Positions 1 through 6,117 of a DNA stretch of 11,920 nucleotides are shown in pieces. This DNA comes from Candidatus Bathyarchaeota archaeon (lineage in GTDB: Archaea; Thermoproteota; Bathyarchaeia; TCS64). The notes beneath the pieces were generated by a model. The model was not told the origin of the DNA and did not search any database. It saw only the letters and a program-made list of their open reading frames with translations. The DNA is taken from positions 1-11,920 of the forward strand of contig JAFGTA010000105.1 of NCBI GenBank assembly GCA_016934355.1. The letters are read 5' to 3'. The position numbers were made by a program, and so were the translations under genes. Within the stretch, counting starts at the first letter, position 1, and every line of letters starts with the position of its first letter.

Positions 1-575
1 ATCTTGCCGCCGAGGTTGCCGGGCGCGTAGCACTGGACGTTCAGGTCCCCCGAGGTGAGTTGCGTCACTATCCCCGAGTTCACGTCCAGGACGTGGAGCT
101 GCTTGGTCCGGTAGTGGGTCCAGCCCTCACCGTTGTACCACACGGGGACGGTGTCAATGACCCTGACATCGGGGTTCTCCTCCCCCACCCCCGACACGAA
201 GTATATCTTGGTGCCGTACTTGTTCCACGCTGGCTGGGCTATGCCGCCGCCCATCTTGGCGATGAGGCGCGGCTCACCGCCCCACACCTGGGTGAGCCAG
301 AGCCCCTTGCCTTTCTCGTCCTTCTCCATCTCTCTCCTGCTGGTGAACAGTATCTGCTGGCCGTTGGGGCTCCACCTTGGGCTTGAAGGGTTTCCCCCAC
401 TGTAGAACCGGATGGGATAACCGTTGCCGCTGTCCACTACCCAGATGGTGGTGGTGTAGTCGTCGTCTTGGGCTTTGGCTACGACGAAAGCGAGCTTGGA
501 TGAGTCGGGGCTGAGCTCGGGGTTGCTGATCATGTTGAACTTCGTCATGTCGTCGAGTTCTAGTGCGCGCGCCAA
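1..575 (-). CDS. S9-type serine peptidase (acylaminoacyl-peptidase-like), N-terminal propeller, partial
   Basis: About 191 residues are visible, and the gene runs off the left edge of the window. The protein opens with a stretch that includes NPELSPDSSKLAFVV, typical of the first blade of S9 peptidase beta-propellers. PD40-like repeats follow (SPRWSPNGQQILFTS near residue 65, QPAWNKYGTKIYFVS near 114). A block around residues 143-174 (VPVWYNGEGW, then HVLDVNSGIVTQLTSGD) is characteristic of the archaeal/bacterial acylaminoacyl-peptidase branch. In that family the propeller gates a C-terminal alpha/beta hydrolase domain carrying the Ser-Asp-His triad, which would lie outside the window. I chose the TTG at 575 because an in-frame TAG lies four codons upstream and the resulting MARALELDD start resembles the family; an ATG at 548 is the alternative. 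A CATAAA complement (TTTATG on the coding strand, 599-604) about 27 bases upstream fits a leaderless mRNA. The family call is by recognition; the substrate is unknown. Confidence 0.85.
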   Translation of the reverse strand, partial: MARALELDDMTKFNMISNPELSPDSSKLAFVVAKAQDDDYTTTIWVVDSGNGYPIRFYSGGNPSSPRWSPNGQQILFTSRREMEKDEKGKGLWLTQVWGGEPRLIAKMGGGIAQPAWNKYGTKIYFVSGVGEENPDVRVIDTVPVWYNGEGWTHYRTKQLHVLDVNSGIVTQLTSGDLNVQCYAPGNLGGK

Positions 576-598
576 TGTTTTCGCCTACCAGTAGAGAA

Positions 599-606
599 CA
601 TAAACT
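599..606 (-). promoter_or_regulatory. TATA-like box of the S9 peptidase gene
   Basis: On the minus strand the sequence reads GAGTTTATG, with its centre about 27 bases before the TTG start at 575. That is the spacing expected when transcription begins at the start codon. No good ribosome-binding site lies between the two. Confidence 0.45.
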
Positions 607-658
607 CATAGAAGATATTAATGATAGGGAATCATATTCCATGTTCTCGGCGGTGAAA

Positions 659-668
659 GAGTAAAATC
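659..668 (+). promoter_or_regulatory. TATA-like box of the class V PLP enzyme gene
   Basis: The sequence GAGTAAAATC lies about 35-40 bases before the ATG at 701, so transcription would begin near 690. A purine-rich GGTAGGT at 687-693 could act as a weak ribosome-binding site. The 125 bases between 576 and 700 carry divergent promoters for this gene and for the peptidase. Confidence 0.35.
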
Positions 669-700
669 AGAGTAGACGCCATCAATGGTAGGTTAACGCG

Positions 701-1870
701 ATGAGTATAAGGGAGATCGAGCCTTTCCCGCACTGCGAGGACAAGGTATACTTCAACAACGCGGTCATCGGAGCCGTCCCATTGTCCACCATCAAAGTGA
801 CAGAAGCCTACTGGGCTGACTACGTCAAGACCATGATTGGGGAGACGCCGTGGAGCGAGGGCCTATCTAACTACAGAGACCAAAAGAAAAACAGCAAAAA
901 GCTGTTTGCGAAGATAATTGGGGCAAAGGAAACTGAGATTGGATTCCTGCCTAACGCCACAACAGGCATGAACACGGCGTTCAGCATGGTCCCGTTTAAG
1001 CGAGGACAGAACGTAGTCCTCACCGACCTCAGCTTCCCCATGTGCGCAACCGTCGCCAACAAGCAGCGCGAGAAGGGTGTGACGCCCAAGTTCATCAAGC
1101 ACAAGGGAGGCATCGTCGAGACCGAGCAGTGGGAGAAGGCGATAACGGACGACACCGCAGCCGTCATGGTGGACCAGGCCGGCTGGTTCAATGGCTTCCT
1201 CCACGACATCAAAGCCATCGCCGAGGCCGCCCACGATCACGACGCCTACCTTATCGTCGACGGAACCCAGTCGACAGGCGCCATCAGGTGGGATATCAGC
1301 GGCAAGGGCGTAGACTTCCTCGCCACAAGTTGCTACAAGTGGCTCTACGGCGGTCCCTACAACAACAGCGTCGGCTTCTTCTATATGAGAGACGAGATCG
1401 TCGACCAGCTGCAGCAGGAGTACGTGGGAGGACAGACTCTCCCAGACGAGCAGGAGGATAGGAACGTAACCGACGGCTTCGACGTCTACGACTACAAGCC
1501 GAGGAAAGGGCTGGAACGCATCGAGATATACAATCAGTCGGAGGGTCCCTACGTCGCCGTCGAGAACAGCATGAAGCTCATACTAGGCCACGGGATCGAC
1601 AGGGTCGAGAAACAGATCAAACGGGTAGACACCAAGATAATCGACGGGCTCATCGAGATGGGAGTCGAGCTACAGACCCCCGTCGAGGAGAAGAGACGGA
1701 TATACCTCAACGCCAAGATACCCGGCTACAAGAACGTATGCGAAACCCTCGCCAAACAGGACATCCACGTCAGCCCACGGGTAGGCGGACTACGGATATC
1801 CCCGGGTGCCTACAACACCGTCGACGAAGCCGAGACTTTCCTGGAGGCGCTTAAACTCCTCCTATATTAA
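701..1870 (+). CDS. Aminotransferase class V-fold PLP-dependent enzyme
   Basis: A 389-residue fold-type I PLP enzyme of the class V group (cysteine desulfurase, isopenicillin N epimerase and kynureninase relatives). Visible landmarks are NATTGMN (85-91, the phosphate/ring-binding loop), the PLP-nitrogen aspartate D187 in LIVDGTQSTGA, the Schiff-base lysine K213 in TSCYKWLYGG, and a C-terminal substrate-carboxylate arginine candidate R365 in LRISPGAYN. The mobile Cys-containing loop of true cysteine desulfurases (RxGHHC-type) is absent. I would therefore not call it NifS/SufS; an epimerase-, lyase- or transaminase-like activity on a small amino acid is more likely. The length is normal for the family. 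It stands alone behind its own promoter, with 157 bases to purD, so context does not reveal the substrate. Confidence 0.9.
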   Translation: MSIREIEPFPHCEDKVYFNNAVIGAVPLSTIKVTEAYWADYVKTMIGETPWSEGLSNYRDQKKNSKKLFAKIIGAKETEIGFLPNATTGMNTAFSMVPFKRGQNVVLTDLSFPMCATVANKQREKGVTPKFIKHKGGIVETEQWEKAITDDTAAVMVDQAGWFNGFLHDIKAIAEAAHDHDAYLIVDGTQSTGAIRWDISGKGVDFLATSCYKWLYGGPYNNSVGFFYMRDEIVDQLQQEYVGGQTLPDEQEDRNVTDGFDVYDYKPRKGLERIEIYNQSEGPYVAVENSMKLILGHGIDRVEKQIKRVDTKIIDGLIEMGVELQTPVEEKRRIYLNAKIPGYKNVCETLAKQDIHVSPRVGGLRISPGAYNTVDEAETFLEALKLLLY

Positions 1871-1909
1871 TCCGTAGGTATCAACCACAGTAACTTTTAA
1901 GAAAAAAAA

Positions 1910-1938
1910 TGTAAGAACAGGACCTGCGGCGCCTTACA
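1910..1938 (+). other. Intergenic inverted repeat between the PLP enzyme gene and purD
   Basis: TGTAAG (1910-1915) and CTTACA (1933-1938) are perfect inverted arms around a 17-base centre that itself contains CAGGACCTG. An A-rich run precedes it (1902-1909) and no T-run follows. It could be part of a transcript end or a binding site; the evidence is only the symmetry. Confidence 0.2.
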
Positions 1939-1985
1939 GCATCACTTAAACTTATCATTTTCACCTAAAACACGCATCACGCCAG

Positions 1986-1993
1986 CTTATATG
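1986..1993 (+). promoter_or_regulatory. TATA box of purD
   Basis: CTTATATG is a close match to the archaeal TATA consensus. It would place transcription near 2015, giving a leader of only about 10-15 bases before the ATG at 2028. Confidence 0.5.
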
Positions 1994-2027
1994 AGGAAAA
2001 AACGAGTATTGACCAGTTGAGACCGGT

Positions 2028-3278
2028 ATGAAGGTTCTAATCGTCGGCAACGGAGCGCGTGAACACGCCATCACAAAGAAACTCGCACAGGAAGACATCG
2101 AAATCACCGCGGCCATGGCACAGCTAAACCCGGGGATAGCTGGCCTATGCAAAAGCGTCGAGCTGATGGACATTAACAGCCCAGAAGAGTACACGCGGTT
2201 CAAAGACGTGGACATCGCCTTCATAGGCCCCGAGGCACCCCTCGCCACCGGAGTCTCAGATAAGCTCTGGGAGATAGGCGTCCCAGCAGTCGGGCCCAAG
2301 AAAGCACTGGCGAAGCTGGAGTGGAGCAAAGCTTACACCAGGCAAGCGCTGGACGACTACAAGATCAAAGGAAACCCAGACTTCGCCGTATGCCGTAGCA
2401 GGGAAGACGTGAAGGAGTTCCTAAAGGAGCACAGGGAGGTGGCGGTGAAGCCCGACGTGCTCACTGGAGGGAAGGGCGTCAGGGTCACGGGAGACCACCT
2501 GAAGAGCCTCTGGGATACCGAGGCGTACGCGTTCGAGAGGATCAGATACGACGGGCTGGTCGTGCTAGAGGAGAAGCTCGTGGGCAGGGAGTTCACGTTG
2601 CAGGCGTTCACAGACGGCGAAAATGTAGAGGTGATGCCTCTCGTCCGCGACTTCAAACGCGCCTACGACGGCGACAGGGGGCCAAACACCGGGAGCATGG
2701 GGAGCTTCAGCTGCCCAGACCACGGGATGCCTGATCTGCCTCCAGAGGTGGTCGATCAGGGAATTGAGATCATGGAACAGACGGTGAAGGCGATGACGGA
2801 AAACGTGGGCCGCTACATGGGCGTCCTCTACGGGGGGTTCATTAACACCGCTAAAGGCGTCTACCTAATCGAGTACAACTCACGCTTCGGCGACCCCGAG
2901 GCGATCAACGTGCTGGCGCTGCTTGAGACACCGCTCACAGAGGTGGGGCTCGGGATAGTCGAAGGAAGGCTCCCTGAGACCAAGTTCACCGAGGAGGCGA
3001 CTGTCTGCGTCTACCTCACACCGGAGGGATACCCGGCTAACCCGGTAAAGGATCAGCCAATCAAGGTCGGCAACCTCACGCAGTCAGAGCTGTACTACGC
3101 CTCGGTCTACGACAACGGAGGCGTGGTCAAGACCACCGGCAGCCGCAGCGTCGCCCTCCTGGGCAGGGGAGACACCGTCTCGGAGGCCCGTGAGAGGGCC
3201 TACGGCGACATAGACAAGGTGAAAGGCAGGCTCCACTACAGGACGGACATCGCCGCGCCCACGTATCTAAGTTTTTAA
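2028..3278 (+). CDS. purD: Phosphoribosylamine--glycine ligase (GAR synthetase)
   Basis: ATP-grasp enzyme of 416 residues, close to the usual 420-430, catalysing the second step of de novo purine synthesis: 5-phosphoribosylamine + glycine + ATP to GAR. The N-terminal pre-ATP-grasp domain opens with VGNGAREHA (6-14) and has the conserved GPEAPLATG (67-75). The ATP-grasp core shows VKPDVLTGGKGVRV (about 140-153, where bacteria have KADGLAAGKGV), DGDRGPNTGSMGSF (214-227) and the metal/ATP-binding EYNSRFGDPEA (282-292). A C-terminal sandwich domain follows. Archaeal-type substitutions are visible (SRFGDPEA instead of CRFGDPE, LTGGKGV instead of LAAGKGV). The start at 2028 gives the canonical MKVLIVGNGAREH. 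No other purine gene is in the window. Confidence 0.95.
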   Translation: MKVLIVGNGAREHAITKKLAQEDIEITAAMAQLNPGIAGLCKSVELMDINSPEEYTRFKDVDIAFIGPEAPLATGVSDKLWEIGVPAVGPKKALAKLEWSKAYTRQALDDYKIKGNPDFAVCRSREDVKEFLKEHREVAVKPDVLTGGKGVRVTGDHLKSLWDTEAYAFERIRYDGLVVLEEKLVGREFTLQAFTDGENVEVMPLVRDFKRAYDGDRGPNTGSMGSFSCPDHGMPDLPPEVVDQGIEIMEQTVKAMTENVGRYMGVLYGGFINTAKGVYLIEYNSRFGDPEAINVLALLETPLTEVGLGIVEGRLPETKFTEEATVCVYLTPEGYPANPVKDQPIKVGNLTQSELYYASVYDNGGVVKTTGSRSVALLGRGDTVSEARERAYGDIDKVKGRLHYRTDIAAPTYLSF

Positions 3279-3279
3279 G
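3272..3279 (+). promoter_or_regulatory. TATA-like box upstream of scpB, overlapping the purD stop
   Basis: TTTTTAAG overlaps the last codons and stop of purD. Its spacing would put a transcript start near 3300, close to an ATG at 3297 that is out of frame with the ScpB reading frame. Confidence 0.35.
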
Positions 3280-3313
3280 GACACCGCAGACAAGATATGG
3301 GTAGGGAGAAGCC

Positions 3314-3856
3314 CTGGTAGCCCAGAACGAAAAACTAGCGGAGCTAGAGGCTCTGCTATACGCCTCAGGCAGACCCGTGAGCCTCACCAACATAGTCACG
3401 ACGCTCAGACTCGCAGACGAGCTGGAGGCAGCCAGGCTAGTCAAGCAGCTCAGCGAGGCCTACGAGGCAGAGGCCACCGCCCTCGAGGTGAAAATCCTAC
3501 CCCAGGAAAAAGTGGTCCTCCAGCTGAAGCCTGACTTCACCAAGCCCGCCAGCAAGTACAGCCTCAAGCCACTCCTCTCCGCCGGGCCTCTGAGAACCCT
3601 CAGCTACATCGCCTACTACCAGCCTGTGGAGCAGAAGGAGGTGGCACACACCCGGGGGAGCCAAGCGTACAAGCACCTCAAGGAGCTTGAGTCGATGGGG
3701 CTCATCAAGCGTGAGAAGCACGGCCGAACGAAGATCATCCGCACTACGCCGGACTTCGCGGACCACATCGGGCTGAGCCAGGACAGGACCAGCATGAGGC
3801 GGCAGCTCCGCAGCATCTTCAGGAAGCTCGAGCTGGACCAGATGGAGAAGAAGTAG
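3314..3856 (+). CDS. scpB: Segregation and condensation protein B, irregular 5' end
   Basis: ScpB is a winged-helix dimer that binds the kleisin ScpA in the SMC condensin complex acting in chromosome organisation. The N-terminal KLAELEALLYASGRPVSL is a family hallmark. The second winged helix is visible in LRTLSYIAYYQPVEQKEV, then HLKELESMGLIKREKHGR and the short C-terminal tail. The hallmark lies upstream of the first standard start (GTG 3377), which would cut off the first helix. Between the in-frame TAG at 3302 and 3377 there is no ATG, GTG or TTG. A CTG at 3314 sits five bases after a GGGAG (3304-3308) and gives about 180 residues, normal for the family. The alternative is ATG 3297 (MGREKP) joined by a one-base shift in the CCC at 3312-3314, either real or a sequencing error. 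The function is clear; the start is not. Confidence 0.85.
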   Translation: MVAQNEKLAELEALLYASGRPVSLTNIVTTLRLADELEAARLVKQLSEAYEAEATALEVKILPQEKVVLQLKPDFTKPASKYSLKPLLSAGPLRTLSYIAYYQPVEQKEVAHTRGSQAYKHLKELESMGLIKREKHGRTKIIRTTPDFADHIGLSQDRTSMRRQLRSIFRKLELDQMEKK

Positions 3857-4112
3857 CGGGAGCCTAAGCCTAAAGGGAAACCAGCCGCTCGTACTATTAG
3901 CGGCCGCAACGTTGGCGGCGCTTCTCTGGAACCACGGCGGGTGCCCCGCTAGCATACGCCGCCGCCCAGACCTGAGGCTCGCCTACGACAGACAGGGGAA
4001 GACCATTTGCTCGTTGATCTACAGCGTTGGAAGAGGGAGTTTCTCTACACCGAGGGACCGCCCTGTGCAGGCTCGTACAGGTTTGAGCCACGGTTTTTCG
4101 GTTATCATAAGG
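3857..4112. other. GC-rich intergenic stretch with nested inverted repeats; possible structured RNA
   Basis: No convincing gene lies here. GCCGCT/AGCGGC (3884-3889 with 3899-3904) is a perfect 6-bp hairpin. GGCGGCG (3914-3920) pairs with CGCCGCC (3957-3963), and a 5-bp GCGGG/CCCGC hairpin with a three-base loop (3937-3949) sits between them. GGCTC/GAGCC arms lie near 4070-4090. It does not show the conserved blocks I know for SRP RNA or RNase P RNA. It could be an unrecognised non-coding RNA, the scpB 3' end plus the next promoter, or decayed coding sequence. A 71-codon TTG-started frame (3912-4127) crosses it but does not look like a protein. Confidence 0.3.
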
Positions 4113-4120
4113 TTTTATAG
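4113..4120 (+). promoter_or_regulatory. TATA box of the small-membrane-protein/zinc-ribbon operon
   Basis: TTTTATAG is a strong TATA match that would start transcription near 4143. A clear Shine-Dalgarno GAGGTG at 4136-4141 lies nine bases before the ATG at 4151. The Shine-Dalgarno supports ATG 4151 over the in-frame TTG at 4142, which would leave no spacer. Confidence 0.5.
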
Positions 4121-4150
4121 CCGCTGAGACGGTATGAGGTGTTGAAAGAG

Positions 4151-4282
4151 ATGAGCGAGTCTGCTAGCGCCATACAAGTGGCATCTTATCTTGTCGCCAT
4201 CATACCCAGCGTCTACTTCCTCTACAGGATCGTCCGCGAAGTCATATACTACTTTAACCGCGACGACGACGACATCCTCTAA
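4151..4282 (+). CDS. Small single-pass membrane protein (43 aa)
   Basis: A short gene of 43 residues with the best ribosome-binding site in its neighbourhood (GAGGTG, 9-base spacer). The protein begins MSESASAIQV. One hydrophobic segment follows (about residues 11-25, SYLVAIIPSVYFLYR), then an amphipathic RIVREVIYYFN stretch, and it ends in an acidic tail RDDDDIL. This is consistent with a single membrane helix. Only four bases separate its stop from the ATG of the zinc-ribbon membrane protein, so the two are almost certainly co-transcribed and perhaps translationally coupled. I do not recognise the family. The regulatory signals and the sensible hydrophobic pattern are the evidence that it is real. 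Confidence 0.65.
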   Translation: MSESASAIQVASYLVAIIPSVYFLYRIVREVIYYFNRDDDDIL

Positions 4283-4286
4283 GAGA

Positions 4287-4631
4287 ATGTCAGAGGAACG
4301 AACCAAGTATTGCCCCCACTGCGGGACCATGATACCATACAACGACACATACTGTCCGGCGTGCGGCGAACCCCAGCCAGACCTTGACACAAAACCCAAG
4401 AAACCTGATAAAAGAGTATGGATCGCCGTCCTTCTCTCGCTTCTGGTCACCGGGCTGGGGCACATCTACCTGGGCAGGTGGAAGAGAGGGCTCACGATCC
4501 TCGCCGTGACTCTCGCCGTGGGCGCTGTGGCTAGCTTCTACCTCAGCTACGATCAAGTGATGATGATCGGGGCGGTGTTCGCGATAATAGCTGCGTATGA
4601 CACCTACCAGTTGGCGAAGCATGGCGCGTGA
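4287..4631 (+). CDS. Zinc-ribbon membrane protein with TM2-like segment
   Basis: Predicted integral membrane protein of 114 residues. An N-terminal zinc ribbon has two knuckles, CPHCG (9-13) and CPACG (23-27). A proline/lysine-rich linker (31-43) follows, then three hydrophobic segments (about 44-60, 69-86, 91-104). The turn GLGHIYLGRWKRGL (56-69) resembles the TM2-domain signature and the C-terminal DTYQLAKHG resembles archaeal zinc-ribbon TM2 proteins. ATG 4287 gives the natural MSEERTKYCPHCG start; the frame stays open upstream, but only through the small membrane gene. The molecular role of such proteins is not established. The ribbon probably faces the cytoplasm and binds a metal, protein or nucleic-acid partner. 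Confidence 0.8.
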   Translation: MSEERTKYCPHCGTMIPYNDTYCPACGEPQPDLDTKPKKPDKRVWIAVLLSLLVTGLGHIYLGRWKRGLTILAVTLAVGAVASFYLSYDQVMMIGAVFAIIAAYDTYQLAKHGA

Positions 4632-4650
4632 GCCGTGCGTCATTAAATCT

Positions 4651-4660
4651 CTTTAAAAAC
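4651..4660 (+). promoter_or_regulatory. TATA box of the AIM24-family gene
   Basis: CTTTAAAAAC is a strong archaeal TATA match, with the predicted transcription start near 4680 and the ATG at 4692. Confidence 0.5.
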
Positions 4661-4666
4661 TTGAAA

Positions 4667-4686
4667 TACACTTCAAAAGAAGTGTA
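4667..4686. promoter_or_regulatory. Perfect palindrome over the predicted start site; candidate operator
   Basis: TACACTTC, AAAA and GAAGTGTA form a perfect 8-bp inverted repeat with a four-base centre. It begins six bases after the TATA box and covers the predicted transcription start. That is the usual place for an archaeal repressor operator, and a dimeric helix-turn-helix protein would fit. It could instead form a hairpin over the weak Shine-Dalgarno GAAGTG (4679-4684), seven bases before the ATG. The symmetry is direct observation; the role is inferred. Confidence 0.5.
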
Positions 4687-4691
4687 CTGTT

Positions 4692-5390
4692 ATGAGATAC
4701 GAGATAAAATACCAGCCATCGTACAGCATGCTGGAGGTGACCCTCGAAAACGAGGAGAGGATCACAGGCGAGGCAGGAGCCCTCACCTACATGACCCCGA
4801 ACATTGAGGTCAACACGCGCACCCGCGAACGCAGCATACTAGGCAGCCTCAAGACCAGCATCCTCGGCGGCCAGAGCCTGTTCGTCACAGACTTCACAGC
4901 CCGAGGCGGCCCCGGTACGCTGGCGCTCGTCGCGGCGCCGATAGGCGACGTCACCAAGCTGGACGTCGGCCCAGAGAAGGGGTGGATAATACAGAAATCC
5001 GCCTACCTTGCGTCTACCCAGGAGGTCGAACTTGACGTCCGGTGGGAGGGCTTCACACGCGGCATCTTCGGGCAGGGACTATTCATGGTGAAGACGTCAG
5101 GTGCAGGGGACCTGTTCATCAACACCTTCGGCGCCATCGACAAGCACGAGCTGAAGCCCGGCGAGCAGCTGGTTGTGGACAACTTCCACCTCGTGGCGTT
5201 CAGCGACACCTGCGAGTACGAGGTACGCAAGTTCGGTAACTGGAAGGAGACCATCCTCAGCGGCGAGGGCTTCGTCACCTATATAGAGGGACCAGGCGAG
5301 GTCTACATACAGACAAAGAACCTCCGCGAGTTCGTTGACTGGCTTTGGGTGCTGCTGGGTCCGAGGGTTGCCTCGACCCGCTCACGATAG
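4692..5390 (+). CDS. AIM24/TIGR00266 family protein
   Basis: A 232-residue member of the AIM24 (TIGR00266) family, beta-rich proteins found in bacteria, archaea and mitochondria, whose biochemical role is unsettled. Conserved landmarks are YSMLEVTLENEERITGEAGA near the N-terminus, MTPNIEV, GGQSLFVTDFTARGGPG (about residues 59-75), a long central strand region, and the glycine-rich block TSGAGDLFINTFGAIDKHEL followed by GEQLVVDNFHLVAFSD. The ending GEGFVTYIEGPGEVYIQTKNLREF is also typical. No signal peptide is seen. It begins a new transcription unit behind a palindromic promoter element and is followed after seven bases by a HAD hydrolase gene, so the two are probably co-expressed. Confidence 0.85.
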   Translation: MRYEIKYQPSYSMLEVTLENEERITGEAGALTYMTPNIEVNTRTRERSILGSLKTSILGGQSLFVTDFTARGGPGTLALVAAPIGDVTKLDVGPEKGWIIQKSAYLASTQEVELDVRWEGFTRGIFGQGLFMVKTSGAGDLFINTFGAIDKHELKPGEQLVVDNFHLVAFSDTCEYEVRKFGNWKETILSGEGFVTYIEGPGEVYIQTKNLREFVDWLWVLLGPRVASTRSR

Positions 5391-5397
5391 ATCCACG

Positions 5398-6117
5398 ATG
5401 ATAGACACCATCTACTTCGACAACTGGAACACCCTGGTGCAGGCGCCGGACCTCATGAGGCCAGGCAGCAGCACCGAGAGGTTCCACAGTTACCTTGGCG
5501 ACCACGGCGTCGAGGTGCCTTACGAGAGGTTCGTCGAGGTCTACAGGCCCATCGCGAGGACCCAGCGTGAACAGGCGGACCGTGAAGGCTTCAAGGAGCC
5601 TGATTACCGTGCGAGGCTAGAGTCCGTCTTCAGAGCCCTGGGCGTCGAGGACGCCGTAGAGCACTCACACGGGGCGTGGAGGCGCTACCTCGACGACTGG
5701 CCGAAGATGACAGAGTTCTTCCCAGAGACTCAGAGTATCCTCGCGTCGCTCAGGGGCAGGTACAAGCTCGGAGTCATCACCAACTACATGGACGGCCCCA
5801 TATGTCAGGTGGTCTTCGATAAACTCGGGTACCGTGAACTGTTCGACTCCCTCGTGGTCTCGGCGGAGGTCGGCTACAGGAAGCCCGCCGAGGTCATCTT
5901 CGAGGCCGCGCTGAAGGAAACGGGTTCCTCTCCCGAAAACTCCGTGATGGTGGGCGACACGTACGAAGCTGACATCGTGGGAGCAAACAGGATGGGCATG
6001 AGAAGCATGCTCATCGACGTCTACGATAACCAGCACGAACACTACCACAAAGCCACCGCAGTCATCAAGAGCATCGCAGAGTTCCACGGCGCCCTAGAGA
6101 AGATACTATCTACTTAG
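5398..6117 (+). CDS. HAD-superfamily hydrolase with DxW motif I
   Basis: HAD-like protein of 239 residues. Motif I is YFDNWNTL with nucleophile D8; the usual second aspartate (D+2, general acid) is replaced by W10. Motif II is T128 in GVITNYMDG, motif III is K162 in GYRKPA, and motif IV is GDTYEAD (D187, D192). A helical C1-type cap lies between motifs I and II (about residues 15-105). An aromatic residue at D+2 recalls L-2-haloacid dehalogenases (DxYGT) and the DxWxT subgroup, so phosphatase activity should not be assumed. ATG 5398 is chosen because it gives the canonical hydrophobic strand before motif I; the open frame upstream lies inside the AIM24 gene. The 3' end overlaps the convergent HAD gene by eight bases. 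Confidence 0.85.
   Translation: MIDTIYFDNWNTLVQAPDLMRPGSSTERFHSYLGDHGVEVPYERFVEVYRPIARTQREQADREGFKEPDYRARLESVFRALGVEDAVEHSHGAWRRYLDDWPKMTEFFPETQSILASLRGRYKLGVITNYMDGPICQVVFDKLGYRELFDSLVVSAEVGYRKPAEVIFEAALKETGSSPENSVMVGDTYEADIVGANRMGMRSMLIDVYDNQHEHYHKATAVIKSIAEFHGALEKILST

Noticed and set aside
3857..4112. SRP RNA or RNase P RNA in the GC-rich gap
   Set aside because: The conserved SRP helix 8 loop (GGAAG...GAGCAGC type) and the RNase P GGAAAGUC and ACAGAA blocks are not visible on either strand.
3912..4127. 71-codon TTG-started frame in the scpB downstream gap
   Set aside because: It has no ribosome-binding site, an arginine/serine-rich composition typical of off-frame GC-rich DNA, and it runs through the TATA box of the next operon. 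No family resemblance.
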